From Mangrovactinospora gilvigrisea (GTDB lineage: Bacteria; Actinomycetota; Actinomycetes; Streptomycetales; Streptomycetaceae): DNA of 57,776 bases. A program made the position numbers and the translations under genes. The stretch lies in contig NZ_MLCF01000064.1 of NCBI RefSeq assembly GCF_001879105.1, positions 1 through 57,776 of the forward strand. Reading direction: 5' to 3'. The notes beneath the pieces were generated by a model. It worked only from the letters and a program-made list of their open reading frames with translations, was not told where the DNA came from and ran no database searches. Below are positions 7,965-16,557 of the stretch, in pieces; position 1 is the stretch's first letter, and every line of letters starts with the position of its first letter.

Positions 7965-8963
7965 CTACTCCTCGCCGCGGGCGGCGCGGCGGCGCATCAG
8001 CCGCCAGCACAGGAAGAGCGAGGTGACGATCGCGCCCGTCCAGCCGAGCACCGGCAGCATGTGCTCCAGCGCCTTCACCACGTCGTGCTTGCCCAGCGGG
8101 GGCGCGCCCATCCGGCCCGTCCGCCGCGCCCACAGCCATACCGCGCCGCCGGCCAGCACCAGGCCGGGGATCAGCACCGACGCCGTCATCCGCTCCACCG
8201 GCCGCAGCCGGGGCGCGAAGTAGAGCAGCGCCCAGCCCGCCAGCAGCAGCGGCCAGAAGCCGGAGACGGGGCCGGCCAGCAGCAGGGCGATGCCGAGGAG
8301 TTCGCGCGGGTGCCGGACCAGCTGGACGATCAGCGAGCCGACGGCGCCGACCAGCGGCGGGGGGCCGGAGCGGGGCTCGCGCTCGCGTACGGCGGAGGCG
8401 GCGGCGGGCTTCGCGTCCCGCGCCTGCCCTCCCGCGCCGCCCTCGTCCTCCTCCTCGTCGTCCTCGTCGTCGTCGAGGTCCTCGTCGCGGACCATCAGCA
8501 GCGGCGCGCCCGCCGACCGCTTGTCGAACCGGACCCGGCCGCCCTCGCCGACCAGGTGGTCGTCGCCGAACTCGCGGCCGTCGCCGACCGCCGGGTCGAC
8601 GATCACCGGGGTGCCGTCCTCCGCGACGGGCGCGGCCGGCGCCCGCCGGTCCTCGGGCTCGCGCGGCGGGGGCGGCGGCGCGGCCGCGGCCTCCGCGCGG
8701 CGGCGGGCGGACCGCTCCGCGTCCCGCCGGCCGGTGCCGCCGCCCGCGTCGCGGGCCTTGGCGACCACGTCCTCCGGGGTGCCCATCCGCGCCAGCGCGC
8801 GCCGCACGGTCGTCGGGCTGCCGCCGTCGCCGATCCGCGCGTTGAGGTCCTCGCGGACCCGCGCGACCAGCTCGACGCGCTCCCCCGGCGACATCTCGCG
8901 CTGCGCGGCGTCGCCGACCTGGCTGAGGTAGTCGTAGACCAGGCGCTCGCCCTCGATGCCCAT
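7965..8963 (-). CDS. Membrane protein with N-terminal HAAS-like helical domain and acidic linker
   Basis: 332 residues. Residues 1-75 form a helical domain (LVYDYLSQVGDAAQREMSP, then RVREDLNARIGD) resembling the short cytoplasmic HAAS/DUF1700 domains of actinobacterial membrane proteins. A proline/alanine-rich stretch follows, then a strongly acidic run (DEDLDDDEDDEEEDEGG near residue 165). The C-terminal ~130 residues contain about four hydrophobic segments starting at VGAVGSLIVQLV. ATG 8963 was chosen because the helical domain begins there. Function is unknown; a role in envelope signalling is only a guess. It is divergent from the gene at 9160. Confidence 0.75.
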   Translation of the reverse strand: MGIEGERLVYDYLSQVGDAAQREMSPGERVELVARVREDLNARIGDGGSPTTVRRALARMGTPEDVVAKARDAGGGTGRRDAERSARRRAEAAAAPPPPPREPEDRRAPAAPVAEDGTPVIVDPAVGDGREFGDDHLVGEGGRVRFDKRSAGAPLLMVRDEDLDDDEDDEEEDEGGAGGQARDAKPAAASAVREREPRSGPPPLVGAVGSLIVQLVRHPRELLGIALLLAGPVSGFWPLLLAGWALLYFAPRLRPVERMTASVLIPGLVLAGGAVWLWARRTGRMGAPPLGKHDVVKALEHMLPVLGWTGAIVTSLFLCWRLMRRRAARGEE

Positions 8964-9159
8964 CGGCGACCCACTCCCCGGTACCCGGTACTCGGCGCCG
9001 TCCGGCCGAGCTGTCGAACTCAGGCTACCCAGCGGGGCGTTGGCGCGGCACCAGCCGCGCCGGACGTGCCCGGACACCGGGCGGCGCGCACTGTGACCTC
9101 CGCCGCGGCGAGCGCCGCGCGGGCCCGGTCGCCGACACCCGTCCGCTAACGTGGGCCGG

Positions 9160-11676
9160 ATGAGCAACCGGCGGACCCCTCTCCCCCGCACGCTGGCCGA
9201 AGCGCTGCGGCAGCGCGGCGACGAGGCGCTGGGCGCGCTGCTGCGCGCCCGCCCGGATCTGCTCGCGCCGGTCCCCGGCGACCTCACCCAGCTGGCGACG
9301 CGCGCCGGCACCCGGGCCTCGGTGCTGCGCGCGCTGGAGCGGCTCGACCGGTTCACGCTGCAGGTCGCCGAGGCGGTGGCGGTGGCCCCGGACGGGGCGC
9401 CGCGCCGCGCGGTGGAGGCGCTGCTGCCGGGGGCGCCGCGCGGCGCGGTGCCGGCGGCGGTGGAGCGGCTGCGGGAGCGGGCGCTGCTGTGGGGGGCGGC
9501 GAACGGCTCGGAGCTCCATCTGGTGCGCACCGCCCGCGATCTGCTCGGGCCCTCGCCCGCGGCGGCCCCCGCCCAGCAGGGCCGGCTGGCGACGGCCGGG
9601 CTGGGCCCCTCGCTGGCGGACTGCTCGGCGCTGGTGCAGCCGTCCCGGCTGCAGGAGATCCTCGCCGACGCGGGCCTGCCCGGCACGGGCGACGGCGTCT
9701 CGGCGGCGGCCGCGCTGGCCGCGCACTTCGCGGACGGCCCGCGGCTGGAGGCGCTGCTGGCGAACGCGCCGGAGTCGGCGCGCGGCGCGCTGGGCGAGCT
9801 GGTGTGGGGCCCGCCGACCGGCCAGGTGCGGGACGCCGCCCGCCCGGTGCGCGCCGCCGAGGCGCGGACCGGGGTGGAGTGGCTGCTCGCCCGCGGGCTG
9901 CTGCTGCCGGCCGGCGCGGACACCGTGGTGCTGCCCCGCGAGGTGGCGCTGGCGCTGCGCGGCGGACGCGTGCACCGCGAACTGGAGCCGTCGCCGCCGC
10001 CGGTGGAGGCCGCCGACCGCGGCGCGGCGACCGTGGACGCGGCGGCGGCCGGCGAGGCGCTCACCGCGGTGCGGCTCGTCGAGGAGCTGCTGGAGCCGTG
10101 GGACGCGGGCGGCCCGCCGGTGCTGCGCTCCGGCGGCATGGGCGTGCGCGAGCTGCGGCGCGCCGCGGTTGTGCTGGAGGTGCCGGACGAGCAGGCCGCG
10201 TTCTGGCTGGAACTGGCGTACGCGGCGGGTCTGTTCGCCTCCTTCGGGGAGGACGACGAGCTGGGCGAGGTGTTCCTGCCGACCCCCGCCTACGACGAGT
10301 GGCTGGGCCTGCCGGCCGCCGAGCGGTGGGCGCGGCTGGTCGGCGCCTGGCTCTCCGGCACCCGGGTGCCGGGGCTGACGGGACGTCGGGACGCCAAGGG
10401 CCGGGTGCTGAACGTGCTCGGCGACGGGCTCAACCGCGCGGCGGCGCCCGAGGTGCGCGGGGCGGTGCTGCGCGAACTGGCGGCGCTGCCGCCGGGGTCG
10501 GCCCCCGCGGCGGGCGCGCTCGCGGCCCGGCTGCGGTGGCGGCGCCCGCTGCGCGGCGGCGGCGACACCGCGGCCATGGACGAGCTCGCCGGCTGGGCGG
10601 TCGCCGAGGCCGGGCTGCTCGGCGTCACCGGCCGCGCCGCGCTCGCCTGCTACGCCCGCGTCCTGGTCCCCCCGCCCGCCCCGGACGAGGCCCCGGCGCC
10701 GGAGGCCGCCGCGCGCGGCGCGACCGCAGCCGCCGCCGCGGCCGCCATGGCCGCCGTGGAGCTGGAGCCGCTGCTGCCGGAGCCGGTGCGGGAGGTGCTG
10801 CTGCAGGCGGACCTCACCGCGGTGGCGCCCGGGCCGCTGGTGCCCGAGGTGGGGCGGCGGATGGGCGTGCTCGCCGACATCGAGTCCAAGGGCGGCGCCA
10901 CCGTCTACCGCTTCACCCCCGCGTCGGTGCGCCGCGGCCTCGACGCCGGGCTCACCGCCGCCGACATCCAGGCCTTCCTCGCCGGGCACTCCGCCACCCC
11001 CGTCCCGCAGCCGCTCGCCTACCTGGTGGACGACGTGGCCCGCCGCCACGGGCTGCTGCGCGTCGGCACCGCCGGGGCGTACCTGCGCTGCGACGACGAC
11101 GCCGTGCTCAGCGAGCTGCTCGCCGACCGGCGCACCGCCGGCCTCGGGCTGCGCCGCCTGGCGCCCACCGTCCTGGCCGCGCAGGCCGCGCCGGACACCC
11201 TGGTCGCGCGGCTGCGCGAGCTGGGCTACGCCCCGGCCGCCGAGTCCGCCGCCGGGGAGGTGGTCGTCGCCCGGCGGGACGCCCGCCGCACCGGCCCGCG
11301 CCGCCCGCCGGAGCCCGTCCACGAGGGGCCGCCCGCGCCCGACGCGGCGCTGCTGGCCGCGGCCGTCCGCGCGGTGCGGGCCGGCGAGGAGGCGGCCGGC
11401 GCGGCACCGGACGGCACCGCCGCCGCGGCCGATCCGGACGCGCCCGTGCCCCGCACGCCCGCCGCCGACATCCTTGCCACCCTTCAGGCCGCCGCGCTGA
11501 CCGGCGGTCAGGTGCTGATCGGCTACGTCTCCCAGGAGGGCCGGGCCACCCGCCGCGTCATCGAGCCGGCCCGGGTGGAGGGCGGCTGGGTGGAGGCGTA
11601 CGACCATCTCACCGACGCGGTGCGGTCGTTCGCGCTGCACCGGATGACCGGCGCCGCCGAGCGGGACCCGGCATGA
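9160..11676 (+). CDS. Helicase-associated protein with XPB/Ssl2-like N-terminal-type domain
   Basis: 838 residues. No Walker motifs are visible, so this is not itself a helicase. A region around residues 545-690 (ADLTAVAPGPLVPEVG, later TVYRFTPASVRRGLDAG and LRCDDDAVLSELLADRR) resembles the domain found in front of bacterial XPB helicases (Helicase_C_3). The C-terminus (ATLQAAALTGGQVLIGYVS) looks like a WYL-like beta domain. Bacterial proteins of this kind commonly lie close to an XPB-family helicase gene, and one is present at 14852, although a defence-like island now separates them. The likely role is as a DNA-repair partner, by context only. ATG 9160 was chosen; GTG 9151 is a near alternative. 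Confidence 0.8.
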   Translation: MSNRRTPLPRTLAEALRQRGDEALGALLRARPDLLAPVPGDLTQLATRAGTRASVLRALERLDRFTLQVAEAVAVAPDGAPRRAVEALLPGAPRGAVPAAVERLRERALLWGAANGSELHLVRTARDLLGPSPAAAPAQQGRLATAGLGPSLADCSALVQPSRLQEILADAGLPGTGDGVSAAAALAAHFADGPRLEALLANAPESARGALGELVWGPPTGQVRDAARPVRAAEARTGVEWLLARGLLLPAGADTVVLPREVALALRGGRVHRELEPSPPPVEAADRGAATVDAAAAGEALTAVRLVEELLEPWDAGGPPVLRSGGMGVRELRRAAVVLEVPDEQAAFWLELAYAAGLFASFGEDDELGEVFLPTPAYDEWLGLPAAERWARLVGAWLSGTRVPGLTGRRDAKGRVLNVLGDGLNRAAAPEVRGAVLRELAALPPGSAPAAGALAARLRWRRPLRGGGDTAAMDELAGWAVAEAGLLGVTGRAALACYARVLVPPPAPDEAPAPEAAARGATAAAAAAAMAAVELEPLLPEPVREVLLQADLTAVAPGPLVPEVGRRMGVLADIESKGGATVYRFTPASVRRGLDAGLTAADIQAFLAGHSATPVPQPLAYLVDDVARRHGLLRVGTAGAYLRCDDDAVLSELLADRRTAGLGLRRLAPTVLAAQAAPDTLVARLRELGYAPAAESAAGEVVVARRDARRTGPRRPPEPVHEGPPAPDAALLAAAVRAVRAGEEAAGAAPDGTAAAADPDAPVPRTPAADILATLQAAALTGGQVLIGYVSQEGRATRRVIEPARVEGGWVEAYDHLTDAVRSFALHRMTGAAERDPA

Positions 11677-12248
11677 CCGGCCGCGGGCGGCCCGGGCCGT
11701 TCGACCTCCCGCAGCCGGGCGGGCGCGCTCCCGCGCCCCAACCGCTGCGCCTGGTGCAGGACTTCGTGAACACCCTCGACGCCGAGCACGGGATCGACCT
11801 GCTCGCCGAGGACGCCGCCGGCTGGCTGCACGCCAAGGGACTGGGCGGCGGCGGGCCCGTCCGGCCCGCCGAGCTGGCCCGCCTCGTCCGGGTCCGCGAG
11901 GCGCTGCGCGCGCTGCTGCTCGCCCACACCCCGGGCGGCGGACCCGCCGGGGAGGCCGCCGAGGTGCTCAGCGCCGCGGCGGGGCCGCTGCGCTGGCGGA
12001 TCGACGCGGACGGCGCGGTGCACCCGGAGGCGGCGTCCGCGCCGGGCTCCCGGGCGGTGGCCGCGGTGCTGCTGGGCGCGGTGCACCGGGCGCAGGCCTC
12101 CGGCGACTGGCCGCGCCTGAAGGCCTGCCCCGGCCCGCGCTGCGGCTGGGCCTTCTACGACCGCTCCCACGGCGCGCGCTCCACCTGGTGCTCGATGGAC
12201 GTCTGCGGCGCCCGCGCGAAGATGCGCCGCTACCGCGCCCCGCGCTGA
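11673..12248 (+). CDS. CGNR zinc-finger / ABATE-domain regulator-like protein
   Basis: 191 residues. The N-terminal part (RLVQDFVNTLDAEHGIDLL, then RVREALRALLLAH) fits the ABATE domain. The C-terminus is a zinc finger with four cysteines in ACPGPRCGWAFYD and WCSMDVCGARAKMRRYR. The hallmark CGNR is CGAR here. Family members are putative stress-responsive DNA-binding proteins, function unproven. Its ATG overlaps the stop of the large helicase-associated gene (ATGA), implying co-translation. It is the last gene before the lower-GC minus-strand island. Confidence 0.85.
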   Translation: MTGRGRPGPFDLPQPGGRAPAPQPLRLVQDFVNTLDAEHGIDLLAEDAAGWLHAKGLGGGGPVRPAELARLVRVREALRALLLAHTPGGGPAGEAAEVLSAAAGPLRWRIDADGAVHPEAASAPGSRAVAAVLLGAVHRAQASGDWPRLKACPGPRCGWAFYDRSHGARSTWCSMDVCGARAKMRRYRAPR

Positions 12249-12257
12249 AGCGCGCCG

Positions 12258-12455
12258 TCAGCGCAGCATTCGGCAGAGGTCCTCGGCGGGGCCGGCGAGG
12301 GCCAGCAGGGCGCCGGACTTGTCCGGGTACTCGCCGCGGAGCAGGAACGACAGGTACGTGGTGGCGATCAGCAGCCGGTGCGGCGGGCTCAGGTGTCGGT
12401 GAGCCCTGCGGCCCAGTGGTCGCCGCCCATCACCACGATGTCCTTGCCGAACCAC
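12258..12455 (-). pseudogene. ORF fragment downstream of the small hypothetical gene, possible frameshift remnant
   Basis: The reading frame ends in the protein-like sequence LLIATTYLSFLLRGEYPDKS followed by a leucine-rich tail ending LCRMLR. Its upstream part (before about 12390) is antisense-like arginine/proline sequence and is probably not real coding. The plausible portion begins just where the 63-codon ORF at 12389 stops, in a different frame. This suggests either one frameshifted gene of about 107 codons (12258-12580) or a gene remnant. No start codon with a ribosome-binding site of its own is visible. Function unknown. Confidence 0.3.
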
Positions 12456-12580
12456 TGCTTGGTGTCGGAGCCGCCGGTGTCGCGGACGACCGTGCGGGCG
12501 ACCAGCGACCGGCCCCGCACCCTCCGACTATCACCCTCCGCCGCCGGCGCCACTCGGAACGACCGCCGCAACCGATCCAT
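12389..12580 (-). CDS. Small hypothetical protein (63 aa), distantly DUF397-like
   Basis: 63 residues starting at ATG 12580 behind a strong purine-rich site (GGAGGGGGAG about 8 nt upstream), which favours a real start. The central part VARTVVRDTGG, then DIVVMGGDHWAAGLTDT near the C-terminus, loosely follows the layout of the small actinobacterial DUF397 proteins (a V-RD- segment, then a W-A- segment). The match is weak and I would not rely on it. It lies 112 nt downstream of rloB on the same strand and may be transcribed with it. The ORF may continue after a frameshift into the fragment ending at 12258. Confidence 0.4.
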   Translation of the reverse strand: MDRLRRSFRVAPAAEGDSRRVRGRSLVARTVVRDTGGSDTKQWFGKDIVVMGGDHWAAGLTDT

Positions 12581-12692
12581 CCCGAACTCCCCCTCCAGGC
12601 CGCGGGGTTGTCGTTCTCCGCCTGTTGCAGGCAAATCCGCCACTCCGTCCCCGCCGTGCCGACAGTTTCTCCCGCAGCGGCACTCAGCCGTA

Positions 12693-13340
12693 TCAGCGGC
12701 GCGCCTCTCGCCGCTGGGCCAGCAACCCGTTGACGAGCACATCGACATCGGTCCAAGGGTTGACATCGCGAGGCGCCTCCGGGCTGAGCGGGGCAGCGCC
12801 GCGCAGGTCCGCAGCCCGGCGGGCTGCGACGGGGTGAAGGGGGCGCAGCACCTCGTAGTCGACACACTTGCGATCCGCGCGATAGCCGCACCCGGCATGC
12901 GTCTCGAGGAGCTTCTGCGCCGCTTCTGACGTGCGATATCCACGCACCTCCTGGAAGTGCAGCAGCAACCACAGCTCGAAGCACGGGTTGCTGAGCGCGA
13001 CGCTGAGCCCGGCGGCGCGCGCCTCACGCAGCGCGTCGGCGAGGTCCGGATGAGCGCTCGGTGCCTCGACGTCCATGACGCACCACACCTCGTCGTACGG
13101 AGTGAACCGGTCCTCGCGGCAGTGCGCGGCACGCATCTGGTGCTTGGTCGCCGCGCGAACCAGTTCTGTCGGCACGCCATGGCGGGGACCGATCTCAACC
13201 TTGACCGGAAGCCCCCTCAGGTCGGCGCGCAGACCCAGCAGATACTGGCGCTCAGTACACTCCCCCTCGCAGTAGATCAGGATCCTACGCAACTCCGGCC
13301 GTCTCGCCGACCTCCGTCCCAACGGCTTCCCCCGCCTCAC
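12693..13340 (-). CDS. rloB: RloB-family protein (TOPRIM-like nuclease partner of an AAA ATPase)
   Basis: 215 residues with the RloB hallmarks: an acidic N-terminal motif ILIYCEGECTE (residues 20-30), a second acidic site WCVMDVEAPSAHPD (about 86-99) and the very characteristic SNPCFELWLLLHF (117-129). RloB proteins are predicted TOPRIM-like nucleases that act with an AAA ATPase in abortive phage defence (AbiL/RloAB type). I chose GTG 13340 because a perfect AAGGAGGT lies 4 nt upstream. This start overlaps the ATPase gene by 56 nt, so translation is coupled. Base composition is clearly lower in GC than in the flanking genes, a sign of transfer. The stop at 12693 is intact and the length is normal. 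Confidence 0.88.
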   Translation of the reverse strand: MRRGKPLGRRSARRPELRRILIYCEGECTERQYLLGLRADLRGLPVKVEIGPRHGVPTELVRAATKHQMRAAHCREDRFTPYDEVWCVMDVEAPSAHPDLADALREARAAGLSVALSNPCFELWLLLHFQEVRGYRTSEAAQKLLETHAGCGYRADRKCVDYEVLRPLHPVAARRAADLRGAAPLSPEAPRDVNPWTDVDVLVNGLLAQRREARR

Positions 13341-14658
13341 CCGCACCTCCTTCCGCGGTATCCGCAGCGACCCGCCGTAGCAGTTCGTCGTCGAGATGCG
13401 GCAACGCTCCGTAGCGACCCGAGAGATAGCGCCTCTCAAGGTTGTCCCGAGAGTCCGGCGAGTCGCGGACGTAGAAGTCCGTGATCGGAAACAGCCGGGT
13501 TGCCAGCGTCTCCAACGGCTTCTCGGTGAACCAGACCTGGTCCCGGGACAACTCGGTGCGCGCATGAGGCCCGAGCAGGGACGCCTCATGGGTCGTGAAC
13601 ACCAGTTGCGCGCCGTGCCTATTGAGATCCGCGTTCTGGAACATGCCCACAAGGGCGTCGGCGAGATACGGGTGAAGGCGAGCGTCGAGTTCGTCCACGG
13701 CCAGGACGCTGCCGGCCGCCAACGCCCCCAGGACCGGTCCGAGCATACCGATCCAGGTGCGCGTTCCGCTGGACTCCTCGTTCAGCTCCAGATCGAACAC
13801 GCCTTCCTCGGTTCGATGTTGGACAGTGACCCGATACTCGGGCCCGTCGTTCTTGACCGGACGTCCGAGCGCCTCGCTGAGCGCCGTCGTGACCCGCTTG
13901 TACTCCGCCAGATACTTCTCGTCGTGCCGGCTGAACTCAAGATGCTCGACTCCGAGGTCGGCGAACCGAAGCAGGTCCACCAAGGTGGAGCTTCCGGTGT
14001 CTCGGCGGCGCAGGAGCCCGACGGTGTAGTCGAGCCGGGCAGCGAAGTTGCCATCGGTCGCCGTGCGCATTCCGTTCCGGAACCATCGGTGAAGGCGGCC
14101 GAGGAGCTCGTGGTTCTGTGCGGCAGCCACAGACAGGTAGAGGCTGTTGGGTCGGAGGAGATCCGAGATGGTCTTGCGACGTCCGGTCAGCGAACGCCCG
14201 AAGGAGAGCGAAGCAGGATCGCTGCCGGTTCGGGTGTACAGCGCGCGCCTCTTGCCCTCGGGGAAGCACGCCAGCCACTCCTCCAGGACGCAGGCGTCGT
14301 CGACGGTGAATCCGAACTCGTAGCGGATGCCGTCGACAACGAAGTCGAGTTCGTAGGTGCTGGGGTGGGTTTGGGGATCCGGACGCAGGCGGAATGGCCT
14401 GCGGGGCACTCCGCCGGACGGATCCCAGCGGCGAAACGAGTCGAGTACAGCCCGGCGCATCCAGCTCATCGCGTCCACCAGATTGGACTTCCCCGATGCG
14501 TTGGAACCGTAGATGGCGGCGACTGGGACAGCTTTCAGTGACGCCGCGCCGGGCACGGGCCTCTGCGCGCGAGCCCCTCGGTCGTCCCCCGCGATGAGCG
14601 ACAGCTCCTGTTCATCGCGAATGGAGGCGTGATTGGTCACCTGGAAGCGAAGAAGCAT
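13285..14658 (-). CDS. AAA family ATPase (AAA_15/AAA_21 type), partner of RloB
   Basis: 457 residues of the SMC/OLD-like AAA_15/21 class. The N-terminus MLLRFQVTNHASI is the typical first strand. Walker A is YGSNASGKSN (50-59). Walker B is SVLAVDELDARLHP near residue 320, and a following VFTTHEASLL provides the H-loop-like histidine. Such ATPases sense or hydrolyse NTP for a nuclease partner in Abi, PARIS, Gabija-like and retron systems. Here the partner is RloB, encoded immediately downstream with a 56-nt overlap, as in AbiL. The C-terminal 30 residues are a low-complexity Glu/Gly/Ala tail that lies in the overlap. ATG 14658 has GGGGGT upstream. Composition is lower in GC than the neighbours. 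Confidence 0.9.
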   Translation of the reverse strand: MLLRFQVTNHASIRDEQELSLIAGDDRGARAQRPVPGAASLKAVPVAAIYGSNASGKSNLVDAMSWMRRAVLDSFRRWDPSGGVPRRPFRLRPDPQTHPSTYELDFVVDGIRYEFGFTVDDACVLEEWLACFPEGKRRALYTRTGSDPASLSFGRSLTGRRKTISDLLRPNSLYLSVAAAQNHELLGRLHRWFRNGMRTATDGNFAARLDYTVGLLRRRDTGSSTLVDLLRFADLGVEHLEFSRHDEKYLAEYKRVTTALSEALGRPVKNDGPEYRVTVQHRTEEGVFDLELNEESSGTRTWIGMLGPVLGALAAGSVLAVDELDARLHPYLADALVGMFQNADLNRHGAQLVFTTHEASLLGPHARTELSRDQVWFTEKPLETLATRLFPITDFYVRDSPDSRDNLERRYLSGRYGALPHLDDELLRRVAADTAEGGAGEAGEAVGTEVGETAGVA

Positions 14659-14705
14659 GGCGACCCCCTGACGATGCGGTCGTTGTTGTCGTTAGAGGCA
14701 GCATC

Positions 14706-14722
14706 TCGTCGTACTACGACGA
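14706..14722 (-). promoter_or_regulatory. Palindrome upstream of the AAA/RloB operon, candidate operator
   Basis: TCGTCGTA (14706-14713) and TACGACGA (14715-14722) form a perfect 8-bp inverted repeat around one base. It lies 48 bp upstream of the ATPase start codon, where a promoter would be expected. It could be the binding site of a repressor or an unrecognised core promoter element; no regulator gene is adjacent. Confidence 0.5.
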
Positions 14723-14851
14723 TAGCCAGTTCTTGGCGGCATGCGAGGTGAACTTCAGCCGATCGTGGGAGCAAACTCCGGCCGCCTCGCCGGATGAGGC
14801 ACACTGGAGGGTCGCCCCCGCCTCCAGCCCCGCGTCGAGAGGACAACCGCC

Positions 14852-16501
14852 GTGCCCAACGGTCCCCTGATCGTCCAGTCCGACAAGACGCTGCTGCTGG
14901 AGGTCGACCACCCCGACTCCGAGGCGTGCCGGCGCGCGATCGCGCCGTTCGCCGAGCTGGAGCGGGCGCCCGAGCACATCCACACCTACCGGGTGACGCC
15001 GCTCGGCCTGTGGAACGCGCGCGCCGCCGGGCACGACGCCGAGCAGGTCGTCGACGCCCTGGTCACGCACTCCCGCTACCCCGTGCCGCAGGCCCTGCTC
15101 GTCGACGTCGCCGAGACGATGGACCGCTACGGCCGGCTGACGCTCAGCAAGGACCCCGCCCACGGCCTCGTCCTGACCACCACCGACCGGCCCGTGCTGG
15201 AGGAGGTGCTGCGCAGCAAGCGCATCGCCCCGCTGGTCGGCACCCGGATCGACCCGGACACCGTCGCCGTCCACCCCTCCGAGCGCGGCCAGATCAAGCA
15301 GCAGCTGGTGAAGCTCGGCTGGCCCGCCGAGGACCTCGCCGGCTACGTCGACGGCGAGGCCCACCCCATCGAGCTCGACCAGGACAGCTGGCAGCTGCGC
15401 CCCTACCAGGAGCAGGCCGCCGAGGGCTTCTGGCACGGCGGCTCCGGCGTCGTGGTGCTGCCCTGCGGCGCCGGCAAGACGCTCGTCGGCGCGGCCGCCA
15501 TGGCCCGCGCCAAGGCCACCACCCTGATCCTGGTCACCAACACCGTCTCGGCCCGCCAGTGGAAGCACGAGCTGGTCCGGCGCACCTCGCTGACCGAGGA
15601 GGAGATCGGCGAGTACAGCGGGACGAAGAAGGAGATCCGCCCCGTCACCATCGCCACCTACCAGGTGATGACGACCAAGCGGAAGGGCGTCTACCCGCAC
15701 CTGGAGGTCTTCGACTCCCGCGACTGGGGCCTGATCATCTACGACGAGGTGCACCTGCTGCCCGCGCCCGTCTTCAAGTTCACCGCCGACCTCCAGGCCC
15801 GCCGCCGCCTCGGCCTCACCGCCACACTGGTGCGCGAGGACGGCCGCGAGTCCGACGTCTTCTCCCTCATCGGCCCCAAGCGGTTCGACGCTCCCTGGAA
15901 GGAGATCGAGGCGCAGGGCTACATCGCCCCCGCCGACTGCGTCGAGGTGCGGGTCTCGCTCACCGACTCCGAGCGGCTCACCTACGCCACAGCCGAGCAG
16001 GAGGAGAAGTATCGCTACTGCTCCACCACCGCCACCAAGCGCAACGTCGCCGAGGCGCTGGTCGCCCGCCACAAGGGCGAACAGGTGCTGGTCATCGGCC
16101 AGTACATCGACCAGCTGGACGAGCTCGGCGCCGACCTCGACGCGCCCGTCATCAAGGGCGAGACCAGCAACGCCCAGCGCGAGAAGCTCTTCGACCGGTT
16201 CCGCACCGGCGAGCTGAACGTGCTGGTGGTCAGCAAGGTCGCCAACTTCTCCATCGACCTGCCCGAGGCGGCCGTCGCCATCCAGGTCTCCGGCACCTTC
16301 GGCTCCCGCCAGGAGGAGGCCCAGCGCCTCGGCCGGGTGCTGCGCCCGAAGTCGGACGGCCGCGTCGCCCGCTTCTACTCGGTGGTCGCCCGCGACACCG
16401 TCGACCAGGACTTCGCCGCCCACCGGCAGCGCTTCCTGGCCGAACAGGGCTACGCCTACCGCATCGTGGACGCCGACGACCTGCTCGCCGGCCGCGACTG
16501 A
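14852..16501 (+). CDS. XPB-type superfamily 2 DNA repair helicase
   Basis: 549 residues. The N-terminal ~170 residues (GPLIVQSDKTLLLEVDHP) form the XPB/Ssl2-type regulatory domain. The helicase core then shows motif I PCGAGKT (204-210), the DEVH box YDEVHLLPAP near 297 and motif III LGLTATLVREDGR. The C-terminal half has a thumb-like region and motif VI QRLGRVLRPK. Bacterial XPB unwinds DNA with 3'-5' polarity and is linked to repair; some act with the Bax1 nuclease, which is not encoded here. GTG 14852 has GAGAGG upstream. Composition returns to high GC at this gene. Confidence 0.95.
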   Translation: MPNGPLIVQSDKTLLLEVDHPDSEACRRAIAPFAELERAPEHIHTYRVTPLGLWNARAAGHDAEQVVDALVTHSRYPVPQALLVDVAETMDRYGRLTLSKDPAHGLVLTTTDRPVLEEVLRSKRIAPLVGTRIDPDTVAVHPSERGQIKQQLVKLGWPAEDLAGYVDGEAHPIELDQDSWQLRPYQEQAAEGFWHGGSGVVVLPCGAGKTLVGAAAMARAKATTLILVTNTVSARQWKHELVRRTSLTEEEIGEYSGTKKEIRPVTIATYQVMTTKRKGVYPHLEVFDSRDWGLIIYDEVHLLPAPVFKFTADLQARRRLGLTATLVREDGRESDVFSLIGPKRFDAPWKEIEAQGYIAPADCVEVRVSLTDSERLTYATAEQEEKYRYCSTTATKRNVAEALVARHKGEQVLVIGQYIDQLDELGADLDAPVIKGETSNAQREKLFDRFRTGELNVLVVSKVANFSIDLPEAAVAIQVSGTFGSRQEEAQRLGRVLRPKSDGRVARFYSVVARDTVDQDFAAHRQRFLAEQGYAYRIVDADDLLAGRD

Positions 16502-16557
16502 CCGGGCCGCCGCACCGGGTTTAAAGGTTGGACGGGCGGGCCAAGGGCCCGTAACGT

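Noticed and set aside
9025..11640. A very long open frame antisense to the helicase-associated gene
   Set aside because: Its translation is Gly/Arg/His-rich without domains, as expected for the complement of a high-GC gene. The plus-strand gene has domains and proper junctions.
12693..14658. Classification of the AAA/partner pair as a PARIS system
   Set aside because: PARIS partners carry DUF4435. The second gene here has RloB motifs (SNPCFELWLLLHF), which points to AbiL/RloAB instead.
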